7,007 nt of DNA, from NCBI GenBank assembly GCA_013139225.1, contig WTBG01000082.1, positions 1-7,007 on the forward strand, written 5' to 3'. Origin of the DNA: Deltaproteobacteria bacterium. Its GTDB lineage: Bacteria; Desulfobacterota; WTBG01. Under the pieces are notes generated by a model. That model was not told the origin of the DNA. It saw only the letters and a list, made by a program, of their open reading frames with translations, and did not search any database. This document shows, piece after piece, positions 1-5,716 of this stretch. The position numbers and the translations under genes are program-made. The stretch's first letter is position 1. Each line of letters opens with the position of its first letter.

Positions 1-147
1 TTCTTCCACAACGTGGGGATTTTGGGAAATTTTCATCCTTGAATGAGACTTCCTGGAAACCCTCGTCTTTTTCTTTCTGGGAATTAGCAGGATGACAGTT
101 ATTAATACAAAGATAAAGATTAAGAACAGAAATAGTCTAAAGTCCAT
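1..147 (-). CDS. N-terminus of a single-pass membrane protein (partial, runs off the left edge)
   Basis: An open frame begins with ATG at 147-145 and continues without a stop to base 1, giving 49 residues. Residues about 5-22 are an almost uninterrupted hydrophobic run (F, L, I, V, T), followed by P-R-K-K-K and further Arg/Lys residues to about residue 38. This is the pattern of an N-terminal signal anchor with a basic cytoplasmic flank. The in-frame TAG at 159-157 lies just upstream and no other start codon lies between it and the ATG, so the start is fixed if the gene is real. The Shine-Dalgarno site is poor, with no clear GGAG before the ATG, which lowers confidence. The frame has the same orientation as every other gene here. 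The protein family is not recognisable from this fragment. Confidence 0.5.
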   Translation of the reverse strand, partial: MDFRLFLFLIFIFVLITVILLIPRKKKTRVSRKSHSRMKISQNPHVVEE

Positions 148-641
148 AATCTGATTCTAAACAGATGAGACGGTTTTGAATTTCGCCATTACCTCTGCAG
201 TCACTATTAATAATTTCATTTCTCTGCTAGAGGATCACAGTGATAGGACGCAACTCAAGAAAATTGTTGTCAACATATTTTGTAATTAAAATCGACCATG
301 CTGAAAAATACTTTAATTGTTTTTCTAGTTATCATTTTACATAACTCATAGAAGTAAATTACCACCCGTGAAACGGGTGGCTTTGTTTTACCCGGACGGG
401 TAAAACAAAGGAAGCACGAAAGTGCTGGTGTTTCCTTTTGCGACCCTGTGCAAAGCACGGGATTTTCAGAGCAAACAATAAAATCCTCAAAAAATGTTTC
501 ATCTTTTGAATGCTCACCTAAAAGATACCAAGCTCGTCGATTTGATTGTCGGAGTATGTATGGTGATAAACTTCAAAAAGTGGGACAAGAGATGTGCACT
601 TGTTTGAGCACAAAGAAGACCTAAAACAATTGATTGAGGTA
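148..641. other. 494-base gene-free gap with hairpins and a possible decayed ORF
   Basis: No convincing gene is seen. The gap holds the four-hairpin cluster at 361-461 (listed separately). It also has a perfect odd palindrome ATCAC-A-GTGAT at 234-244, which could be a small operator upstream of the partial membrane-protein gene but is unsupported. A weak 5-bp stem lies at 593-597/608-612. A 37-codon plus-strand frame runs from ATG 494 to TGA 607; it encodes an ordinary-looking mixed peptide ending in K-K-W-D-K-R, has no recognisable family and no Shine-Dalgarno site, and may be a remnant of a disrupted gene. The minus-strand frame at 270-458 reads straight through the palindromes and is not believable as a protein. 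Confidence 0.6.
361..461. repeat. Four tandem hairpins, resembling an orphan IS200/IS605- or REP-type element end
   Basis: Four stem-loops are packed into about 100 bases. Hairpin 1 is a perfect 8-bp stem, 362-369 with 373-380, loop GAA. Hairpin 2 is a perfect 13-bp stem, 381-393 with 398-410, loop GGAC, abutting the first. Hairpin 3 has a 7-bp outer stem, 407-413 with 432-438, enclosing GCAC/GTGC (414-417/422-425) capped by a GAAA tetraloop with a one-sided bulge. Hairpin 4 pairs 444-446 and 448-451 with 455-461, leaving T447 unpaired, with an AAA loop. Stems with an extrahelical base are recognition structures of Y1 (IS200/IS605 and REP-associated) transposases. Read on the minus strand, hairpin 1 is followed by TAATTTAC, in the manner of IS605-family right ends. 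No tnpA or tnpB is present, so this would be a non-autonomous copy or remnant. The structures are seen directly; the assignment is inference. Confidence 0.55.
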
Positions 642-1547
642 CTATTTCTTTTCGGGACCAGGAGAGTTTTGAAAATAGTCTTCCAGATATTTAGCAAAAC
701 TTCCCTGATTTATACTAAAGATGTCCTTCATCTCGCTGATATCACAGGTGCTCCCACCTGTAAAGGCAGAAACTAAACCTTTTGCGTTATAAACCCTATC
801 GGTTAAAATATCTATAATCCCTGCAACAAAATAAGCTAGTTTAGATGGGACAAAAACGAAACGAACTTTTTTATCCAAGACCTTAGAAAACAAGTCTCGT
901 AGCTCTACAAAGGTATATTCCTCTTCTCCCGCTACCTCCACGACTTTATAGGAAGCCCTTTTATTATCTAACGCATCTACCATACATCGTGCCAGGTCCT
1001 CCAGGAGTATGGGTCTCACTTTTTCTTCCCTTTTCATAAACATGGGTGCCCATCCCTTTTTTTTGAGGCTATTACCTAAAAGCACTGACATATCTGTCGC
1101 TAAGGTAGTCACTCTGAAAATGGTATAATCCAGACCGCTGATCTTCAATAGATCTTCCACCGATTTTTTAGCCTTGCCATGCTCAAAGTCTCCAAACTTT
1201 GCCAGGCCCCAGTAACTTACAAAAATATACTTCTTTACCTTCTGCTCCCTGGCCAACTGGATAAGATTAAAATTCCCCTGATAATCATTATCCCAAAAAT
1301 AAGCAGCCTTAGGTCGTTTAAACAATCTGGTAGTAAAACTGCTGATCACGGATTCTGCCCCTTCCGTTACCTTTTTAAGCGAATTATTATCTCTGGCATC
1401 ACCTTCAAAAAGCTCCACTCCCAGTTGTTTAAGTTTTGATGTGTCAGAATCTTTTCGAACCAGACACCTCAAGGGGAGCTTCCGCTTAACCATCTCCTCA
1501 GCTACTGCATTGCCTAAAAATCCCGTCCCTCCTATTAAAACATTCAT
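642..1547 (-). CDS. NmrA-like / atypical SDR NAD(P)-binding protein
   Basis: The frame encodes 301 residues with an N-terminal Rossmann fold. The first beta strand carries the dinucleotide-binding loop G-G-T-G-F-L-G at residues 6-12 (GxxGxxG). An acidic turn E-G-D follows at about 48-50, and a Y-I-F-V-S-Y-W-G strand at about 107-114, the usual SDR position ahead of the active site. Lys125, in H-G-K-A-K, is the likely counterpart of the conserved lysine. The classical YxxxK catalytic pair is not clear, as in NmrA-like and NDUFA9-like atypical SDRs that bind NAD(P) as sensors, assembly factors or reductases. Residues 176-300 form a variable substrate/partner region. The start is ATG 1547, not the in-frame TTG at 1550, because GGAGG lies 6 bases before the ATG. 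The gene stands alone between long gaps. Family assignment is good; substrate and pathway are unknown. Confidence 0.85.
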   Translation of the reverse strand: MNVLIGGTGFLGNAVAEEMVKRKLPLRCLVRKDSDTSKLKQLGVELFEGDARDNNSLKKVTEGAESVISSFTTRLFKRPKAAYFWDNDYQGNFNLIQLAREQKVKKYIFVSYWGLAKFGDFEHGKAKKSVEDLLKISGLDYTIFRVTTLATDMSVLLGNSLKKKGWAPMFMKREEKVRPILLEDLARCMVDALDNKRASYKVVEVAGEEEYTFVELRDLFSKVLDKKVRFVFVPSKLAYFVAGIIDILTDRVYNAKGLVSAFTGGSTCDISEMKDIFSINQGSFAKYLEDYFQNSPGPEKK

Positions 1548-1550
1548 CAA

Positions 1551-1558
1551 CTTCCTCC
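1551..1558 (-). promoter_or_regulatory. Shine-Dalgarno site that fixes the start of the NmrA-like gene
   Basis: On the minus strand the octamer reads GGAGGAAG. Its GGAGG core is 6 bases from ATG 1547 but only 3 bases from the alternative TTG at 1550, so the ATG is preferred. Confidence 0.75.
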
Positions 1559-1585
1559 ATTTAAGCGAATGAAACCACGAAGTTT

Positions 1586-1787
1586 ACCCCGTTAGAAATA
1601 AATCTCGAATGGAACCTGAAATACAAAATGAGAAAGATTTAAATGGCATATCGATTCTACTAGTATTTTACGGAAACGCGAGAATATGATGAATATTTTC
1701 TTCGTTGTGTAGGAACCTTTTGAGATTGGTAGAAGGCAGTTGTAAAAGCGTTCCCTATTTCTAATGGGGTTTGCCCCGTGAGATATA
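1586..1787. repeat. REP-like palindrome (1756-1787) with a related half copy (1586-1600)
   Basis: ACCCCGTTAGAAATA at 1586-1600 recurs inverted as TATTTCTAATGGGGT at 1756-1770, matching 14 of 15. The second copy is itself the left arm of an imperfect hairpin. Arms 1756-1769 and 1774-1787 match at 11 of 14, with loop TTTG and a GGGG/CCCC base. The right arm, CCCCGTGAGATATA, also matches 1587-1600 as a direct repeat (12 of 14). The simplest reading is two decayed copies of one palindromic unit about 170 bases apart, as in REP/BIME-type elements or a small MITE with terminal inverted repeats. Copy number in the genome cannot be judged from this window. Confidence 0.55.
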
Positions 1788-1944
1788 CGAAGAAAGAAAC
1801 ATCTAAACACCATCTTAAGCATTATAAAGCAGAAGGATTCTACATACTTCAGTATCTAGAATCCAGCATCCGGTATCAATCGACTAACACCCGGCAACTT
1901 GTCCATCCGAAGATGCTCAGTTTATGCACAAAATGTAATCTATA

Positions 1945-2367
1945 CTACCCTTTCTTACTCTCTTCAACATACTTTATGCGCAAGTCATGAAGAAGGTGAT
2001 CCATCAATTGCTCTTCATCCTTAGTGAGATTGCCCTTGGTCTTTTCATGTAAAATACCCAGAATATCAATTGTCTGTTTTGCAAGCGGTAAGTTTCTCTC
2101 TGTCTTATTAGTTATCGGATCAGGTATCTGTCCAAAATGGAGTAATGCTGAACTACTTAAGGATAAGACAAAAGAGGCAAAATTAATCTCAGGTAAAGGC
2201 ACGTTATCAGCAGGTTGCGTTTTATCCTTTTTCTCTTCTTCTTTCTTTTCTCCTCTTTCTTCTTCTTTCTTAACTTCCGCTTCTGGTTTTACCTCTCCTT
2301 CGGAAGTAAAATGCCTTCTGTCTTTGATAACAAACCCCTCTCCCTCTATTTTATCGTCTTCTGCCAT
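1945..2367 (-). CDS. DUF1844 domain protein
   Basis: This 140-residue protein has a conserved C-terminal core from about residue 57 to 136. The core begins P-L-P-E-I-N-F-A-S-F-V-L-S-L-S-S-S-A-L and continues through N-L-P-L-A-K-Q-T-I-D-I-L and a helix ending D-L-R-I-K-Y-V-E, the hallmark layout of DUF1844 (PF08899). The N-terminal G-F-V-I-K-D-R-R (11-18) is another typical element of these proteins. Residues 22-52 are almost entirely Glu, Lys and small residues, so this segment is probably a disordered linker. There is no signal peptide or transmembrane segment, so the protein is expected to be cytoplasmic. GAGGAG lies 5 bases before the ATG, supporting the start. The gene follows clp after 122 bases on the same strand and could share its transcript, though repeats fill the spacer. 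The family's biochemical role is unknown. Confidence 0.92.
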   Translation of the reverse strand: MAEDDKIEGEGFVIKDRRHFTSEGEVKPEAEVKKEEERGEKKEEEKKDKTQPADNVPLPEINFASFVLSLSSSALLHFGQIPDPITNKTERNLPLAKQTIDILGILHEKTKGNLTKDEEQLMDHLLHDLRIKYVEESKKG

Positions 2368-2422
2368 GATCTCTCCTCATTATAATTAGGACATAGAAAA
2401 AACAACTTGCTGCGAGTTTCAT

Positions 2423-2473
2423 GTTACGGGTTTACCAATAATCCTCATAAACTCGTAACCCGCAACTCGTAAC
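2423..2473. repeat. Iterated ACTCGTAAC-type repeat with an inverted copy between clp and DUF1844
   Basis: AACTCGTAAC occurs at 2450-2459 and again at 2464-2473, a direct repeat with a 14-base period. GTTACGGGTTT at 2423-2433 is the inverted partner of AAACTCGTAAC at 2449-2459: 11 positions with one G-T (A-C on the other strand) exception and a 15-base loop. On the minus strand the stem is followed, after about 16 bases, by TTGTTTTTT, so it could weakly attenuate or terminate transcription downstream of clp. The T-run is too far from the stem for a classical terminator, and an interspersed spacer repeat is equally likely. Confidence 0.5.
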
Positions 2474-2489
2474 TTTATTAATATCTTCT

Positions 2490-4763
2490 TTATACTAATA
2501 CCATTTCCTCATTACTTTCCACCCATATTTCACCATCCTTCACGTCCACTATGAACTCATTGCCCTCTTTCCACTTAAGAGTAAGTGGGATTTTTACTCT
2601 TTCGTCGATAGTCCTTTTAAGGAATCGAGCCCCGTAGATAGGACTAAATCCAACTTCAACTAAATAATCAACAGCCTCCTCAGTAATACTCATCAACTTC
2701 CCCATGGGTTTCATCTGTTGATTAATCCTGCCCAAGTACATCTTAGCAATTTCCTTAACTTCCTCTTGTGTTAATGGTGAAAAGACAATAATATCATCAA
2801 TTCGATTCAAGAATTCCGGCGCAAAGGTATTTTCTACCTCCTTCATAACTTCCCTCTTCACGGAGGAGAGAGCTTGAGAGTCAGTTAAAAACCCCATAGA
2901 CTTGTTTAAGTTCTTAAATTCATTGGAACCCAAATTAGAAGTCATAATCATAACAGCATCACTAAAATAAACTCTTTTACCTCTGCCATCCGTCAGCCAT
3001 CCTTCATCAAAAACTTGAAGAAACAAGTTCAATACATGGGAGTTTGCTTTTTCTACTTCATCTAACAGCACAACAGTATAAGGATTATCTCTAACTTGGT
3101 TAGTTAGCACTCCTCCCCTTTCCGAACCAACGATTCCCCGTGGCATTCCAATCAGCTTATCCACAGCAATAGTAGAATCTTTGTATTCCGACATGTCCAG
3201 CCGAACCATCTTCTTTTCATCTCCAAAGAGGAATTCAGCCAATGCCTTTGCCAGTTCGGTTTTGCCTACTCCAGTTGGCCCCAGAAAAAGCAGTACACCA
3301 TCAGGTCTCTCAAACTTTTCCTTAAGCGGTCCCTTATTCAACCGAAGATGCTTTCCTACAGAATGAATAGCCTCCTTCTGTCCCACCACTCTTGTGGCCA
3401 AGTCTTCTTCCATCGTACTGAATCTGTCTGTAGTATCCCTATAGACCATATCTAATGGAACTCTGGTCGTTTGAGAAATCACCTCGATAACATCTTTTGG
3501 ACGAACGAAGTCATCTGGACGGTTGATCTCCACTTTAACACAAGCTGTGTCGAGCCAGGTAATGGGTTTATCAGGCAATCTCAATGTATGCATATAGCGA
3601 GGTGATAATTCCAGTGCTGTCTCTAGAGCTTCATCAGATATATGCACATCGTAATTTTTTTCCAAGCGGGGTCTAACCCCCTGGAGAATCTTCTCCGTAT
3701 CTTTTATAGATGATTCTTTAAGATCAACTACTCTGAACCGACGCGCTAAAGCCTCATCTTCCTGTATATACATCTTGTGTTCTGCAGCAGTAGTGGCACC
3801 AATAATCTGCACTTCTCCTCGAGCTAAGGTGGATTTAAAAATATTAGCAGCATCAGCATTTACTCCTAACGCTGATCCTGCTCCGATCATAGTATGTGCT
3901 TCATCTATGAACAGAATAAGATTATTAGCTTCTTTTAGTTCATTGATGATTTTCTCAATTCTGTCCTCAAACATTCCTCTAAACATGGTACCAGCTACAA
4001 TGGTATTCATCTGGAGATTTACAATCTGATAATCTCTCAATCGTGCAGGGACACTTTCAGGTTCCAGTTCAAGCTTCCTGGCTAACCCTTCCACCAAAGC
4101 TGTTTTGCCAACACCCGGTTCACCAATAATCATGACTGAATTAGAAGTCTGCTTATGGCAGAGAATCTCAATCATCTGACTGATTTCTTCATTCCTACCA
4201 ATAATAGGCGGTAATTTGCCCAATCGAGCCAGTTTGTTTAGATTTACGCCAAAATGTTTCAGGTGAGCTGGAAGTTCAAACTTCTTTGCATACTTCTCCT
4301 TTTCCTTTTCTAAAATTCTAACCTTCAGGATTATCGTTTGCAAAACCCTATTGTTATCCACACCCAAATCATTGAATATTTTTGTGGGGATACCTCCATC
4401 TTCCTGAAAAAAGGCGATAAATAGATCAGACGGCTCTATCAATTTTCTTCCAAAGTGCTGAGCTTCCTTCCATGCCAGTCGCAAAATATTCTTAGTAGCA
4501 GAAGTAACACGTATTCCCACCCCCAGATATTCAACAGATGAATCAATGTACTGATTCATATGCTTTAAGACTACCTGCGGATTAAGATCCAGATCAAACA
4601 TTACTTCCCTAAAAAAGGTATCTTCCACTGTAGAAAAAGCGAGGAAAATGTGCTCTACACCCAGATGGCTATGCCGCCTCTTTTTTGACTCTTCTACGGC
4701 TACAGTTAATATTTTGCCTACCTTCTCAGACAAATAATCCTTATAGTTACCTAAATCAATCAT
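2490..4763 (-). CDS. ClpA/ClpC-type ATP-dependent unfoldase (Clp protease ATP-binding subunit), divergent
   Basis: This 757-residue double-AAA+ unfoldase has about the length of E. coli ClpA. Two Clp_N repeats occupy about 7-73 and 82-148. D1 has Walker A G-E-P-G-V-G-K-T (214-221), a pore-loop motif T-M-F-R-G (259-263; usually KYRG), Walker B F-I-D-E-A-H (285-290) and Arg fingers R341/R342. D2 has Walker A G-P-T-G-V-G-K-T (495-502), Walker B L-L-D-E (566-569), sensor T-S-N (608-610), N-R-I-D (653-656) and sensor-2 G-A-R (711-713). M-G-F at 623-625 sits where ClpP-binding ATPases carry [IVL]-G-[FL], so ClpP docking is likely. There is no middle coiled coil, unlike ClpC or ClpB. Two oddities are G-I-V-G (543-546) instead of G-Y-V-G in the D2 pore loop, and L-P-D-K-P-I-T-W-L-D-T-A (397-408) instead of the usual LPDKAIDLIDEA. 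AAAGGGTG lies 8 bases before the ATG. htpX ends 41 bases upstream. The family is certain; subfamily and adaptors are not. Confidence 0.95.
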   Translation of the reverse strand: MIDLGNYKDYLSEKVGKILTVAVEESKKRRHSHLGVEHIFLAFSTVEDTFFREVMFDLDLNPQVVLKHMNQYIDSSVEYLGVGIRVTSATKNILRLAWKEAQHFGRKLIEPSDLFIAFFQEDGGIPTKIFNDLGVDNNRVLQTIILKVRILEKEKEKYAKKFELPAHLKHFGVNLNKLARLGKLPPIIGRNEEISQMIEILCHKQTSNSVMIIGEPGVGKTALVEGLARKLELEPESVPARLRDYQIVNLQMNTIVAGTMFRGMFEDRIEKIINELKEANNLILFIDEAHTMIGAGSALGVNADAANIFKSTLARGEVQIIGATTAAEHKMYIQEDEALARRFRVVDLKESSIKDTEKILQGVRPRLEKNYDVHISDEALETALELSPRYMHTLRLPDKPITWLDTACVKVEINRPDDFVRPKDVIEVISQTTRVPLDMVYRDTTDRFSTMEEDLATRVVGQKEAIHSVGKHLRLNKGPLKEKFERPDGVLLFLGPTGVGKTELAKALAEFLFGDEKKMVRLDMSEYKDSTIAVDKLIGMPRGIVGSERGGVLTNQVRDNPYTVVLLDEVEKANSHVLNLFLQVFDEGWLTDGRGKRVYFSDAVMIMTSNLGSNEFKNLNKSMGFLTDSQALSSVKREVMKEVENTFAPEFLNRIDDIIVFSPLTQEEVKEIAKMYLGRINQQMKPMGKLMSITEEAVDYLVEVGFSPIYGARFLKRTIDERVKIPLTLKWKEGNEFIVDVKDGEIWVESNEEMVLV

Positions 4764-4771
4764 CTAAAAAA

Positions 4772-4779
4772 CACCCTTT
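4772..4779 (-). promoter_or_regulatory. Shine-Dalgarno site of the Clp ATPase gene (AAAGGGTG)
   Basis: The octamer AAAGGGTG lies 8 bases before the ATG at 4763. The identical octamer precedes htpX (5652-5659). The site falls in the 41-base htpX-clp spacer, which has no room for a promoter plus terminator, supporting co-transcription. Confidence 0.6.
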
Positions 4780-4804
4780 CTACGTTTAACATTCAACCAC
4801 TTAA

Positions 4805-5644
4805 CTACTGACTCCTAAGCCTCGCAATTCTCTCAGCTGTTGGTGGATGAGTGCTGAACAAACTCATTAAAGATTTTCCTGATAAAGGATTAACAATAAA
4901 AAGATGTGAGGTCGCAGGATTTGCTTTTATAGGTATCTTTTTGGAAGCATAATCAAGCTTTTCCAAAGCTGAAGCCAATCCCAGAGGATTGCCTGCAATC
5001 CGTGCTCCAGTCGAATCAGCCAAATATTCCCTTGATCGAGAAATTGCCAACTGGATGATTAGTGCTGCCAAAGGTGCTAGAAAAGCCAGTACTACAAACC
5101 CTAAAATTCCTCCGTCATCATCATCACTTCCACCAAAACCTCCAAAAAGAGCAGCCCATCTTGCCATACTGGCAATCATCATGATAACACCTGCCAGTGT
5201 TGCAGCAATAGAGCTGATCAAGATATCCCGATCTTTTATGTGAGCTATTTCATGAGCCAGCACACCCTCTAACTCAGAGGAGTTAAGCAATCTTAAAATA
5301 CCTTGAGTAACTGCTATCACAGCATGTTGGGAATTCCTGCCAGTAGCAAAAGCATTAGGCGATTCTGATGGAATCAGGTATATTTTCGGCATAGGTAATG
5401 ATGCAGATTGAGATAATCTGCTAACCAGAGAATAAAGCTCAGGGTATTCTTGAGAAGAAAGTTGGCGTGACTTGTATAGTTTTAGAACAATCTTATCGGA
5501 AAACCAGTAACTTCCTACGTTCATAAGTACAGCAAAAACAAAGGCGATGACCATTCCAGAACTTCCACCAAAATATCTGCCAATTAATATAATTAATCCT
5601 GTTAAGCTCCCCAGCAATAGTGTTGTCTTTAACTGATTCCCCAT
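4805..5644 (-). CDS. htpX: HtpX-type membrane zinc metalloprotease (M48B)
   Basis: HtpX cleaves misfolded integral membrane proteins at the cytoplasmic face of the inner membrane, in parallel with FtsH. This 279-residue copy has the family length and layout: two N-terminal transmembrane segments (about 7-22 and 30-47), the zinc site H-E-I-A-H at 131-135 inside G-V-L-A-H-E-I-A-H-I-K-D-R-D, two more membrane segments (about 143-165 and 180-201), and the third zinc ligand in S-R-E-Y-L-A-D (Glu206). S-P-N-A-F-A-T-G-R (95-103) and the terminal S-T-H-P-P-T-A-E-R-I (264-273) are also family signatures. The loop between the last two membrane segments is unusual: G-G-F-G-G-S-D-D-D-D-G-G (168-179) instead of a short basic or neutral linker. 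AAAGGGTG lies 7 bases before the ATG. clp follows after 41 bases, suggesting a two-gene proteostasis unit. All catalytic residues are present. Confidence 0.96.
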   Translation of the reverse strand: MGNQLKTTLLLGSLTGLIILIGRYFGGSSGMVIAFVFAVLMNVGSYWFSDKIVLKLYKSRQLSSQEYPELYSLVSRLSQSASLPMPKIYLIPSESPNAFATGRNSQHAVIAVTQGILRLLNSSELEGVLAHEIAHIKDRDILISSIAATLAGVIMMIASMARWAALFGGFGGSDDDDGGILGFVVLAFLAPLAALIIQLAISRSREYLADSTGARIAGNPLGLASALEKLDYASKKIPIKANPATSHLFIVNPLSGKSLMSLFSTHPPTAERIARLRSQ

Positions 5645-5651
5645 CTGCTGT

Positions 5652-5659
5652 CACCCTTT
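5652..5659 (-). promoter_or_regulatory. Shine-Dalgarno site of htpX (AAAGGGTG)
   Basis: The octamer AAAGGGTG lies 7 bases before the htpX ATG at 5644. The same octamer is used by the next gene, clp. Confidence 0.6.
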
Positions 5660-5716
5660 TCTCAATCAACTAATTTAAACAGCAATTCTCAGTAGCTTTG
5701 AAGTTTTTCCTGCTTC

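Larger units (their letters stand above)
1548..1944. other. 397-base gene-free gap with repeat-like sequence
   Basis: Both strands have short open frames here (minus 1592-1822, plus 1778-1990), but neither has a credible Shine-Dalgarno site, family motif or protein-like composition, and the plus frame overlaps the end of the DUF1844 gene. The gap contains the related palindromes at 1586-1600 and 1756-1787 (listed separately). Bases 1851-1877 (AGTATCTAGAATCCAGCATC and following) read like the iterated ATCCAGCATCC-type spacer repeats of some uncultured bacterial genomes, here as a single degraded copy. No convincing terminator with a T-run follows the DUF1844 stop, and no clear promoter is seen for the NmrA-like gene. 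Confidence 0.55.

Noticed and set aside
268..273. Perfect -35-like TTGACA on the minus strand upstream of the partial membrane-protein gene
   Set aside because: No acceptable -10 box lies 16-18 bases downstream; the nearest TATCAC-like hexamer is 22 bases away.
270..458. 62-codon minus-strand open frame
   Set aside because: It is composed largely of the four hairpins at 361-461, so the open frame is incidental.
361..461. Intrinsic terminator for the NmrA-like gene
   Set aside because: The stems are strong but none is followed by a T-run on the minus strand, and the cluster begins about 180 bases beyond the stop codon.
361..461. CRISPR array
   Set aside because: The four stem-loops differ in sequence and length and have no regular spacers, so they are not direct repeats.
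1592..1822. 76-codon minus-strand open frame between DUF1844 and the NmrA-like gene
   Set aside because: There is no Shine-Dalgarno site and no family motif, and it reads through the palindrome at 1756-1787.
1778..1990. 70-codon plus-strand open frame
   Set aside because: It starts inside a palindrome arm, overlaps the end of the DUF1844 gene on the opposite strand and has no recognisable motif.
2379..2384. TATAAT on the minus strand just upstream of the DUF1844 gene
   Set aside because: A transcript from this -10 box would begin within the GAGGAG ribosome-binding site, and no -35 box is correctly spaced, so it is unlikely to be a working promoter.
2024..2389. 121-codon plus-strand open frame
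   Set aside because: It lies wholly antisense to the well-supported DUF1844 gene and its Ser/Pro-rich product mirrors the Lys/Glu-rich linker on the other strand.
3104..3112. TTAGCACTC, the left half of a CIRCE (HrcA) heat-shock operator
   Set aside because: It lies inside the clp coding region and the matching GAGTGCTAA half at 9 bases spacing is absent.
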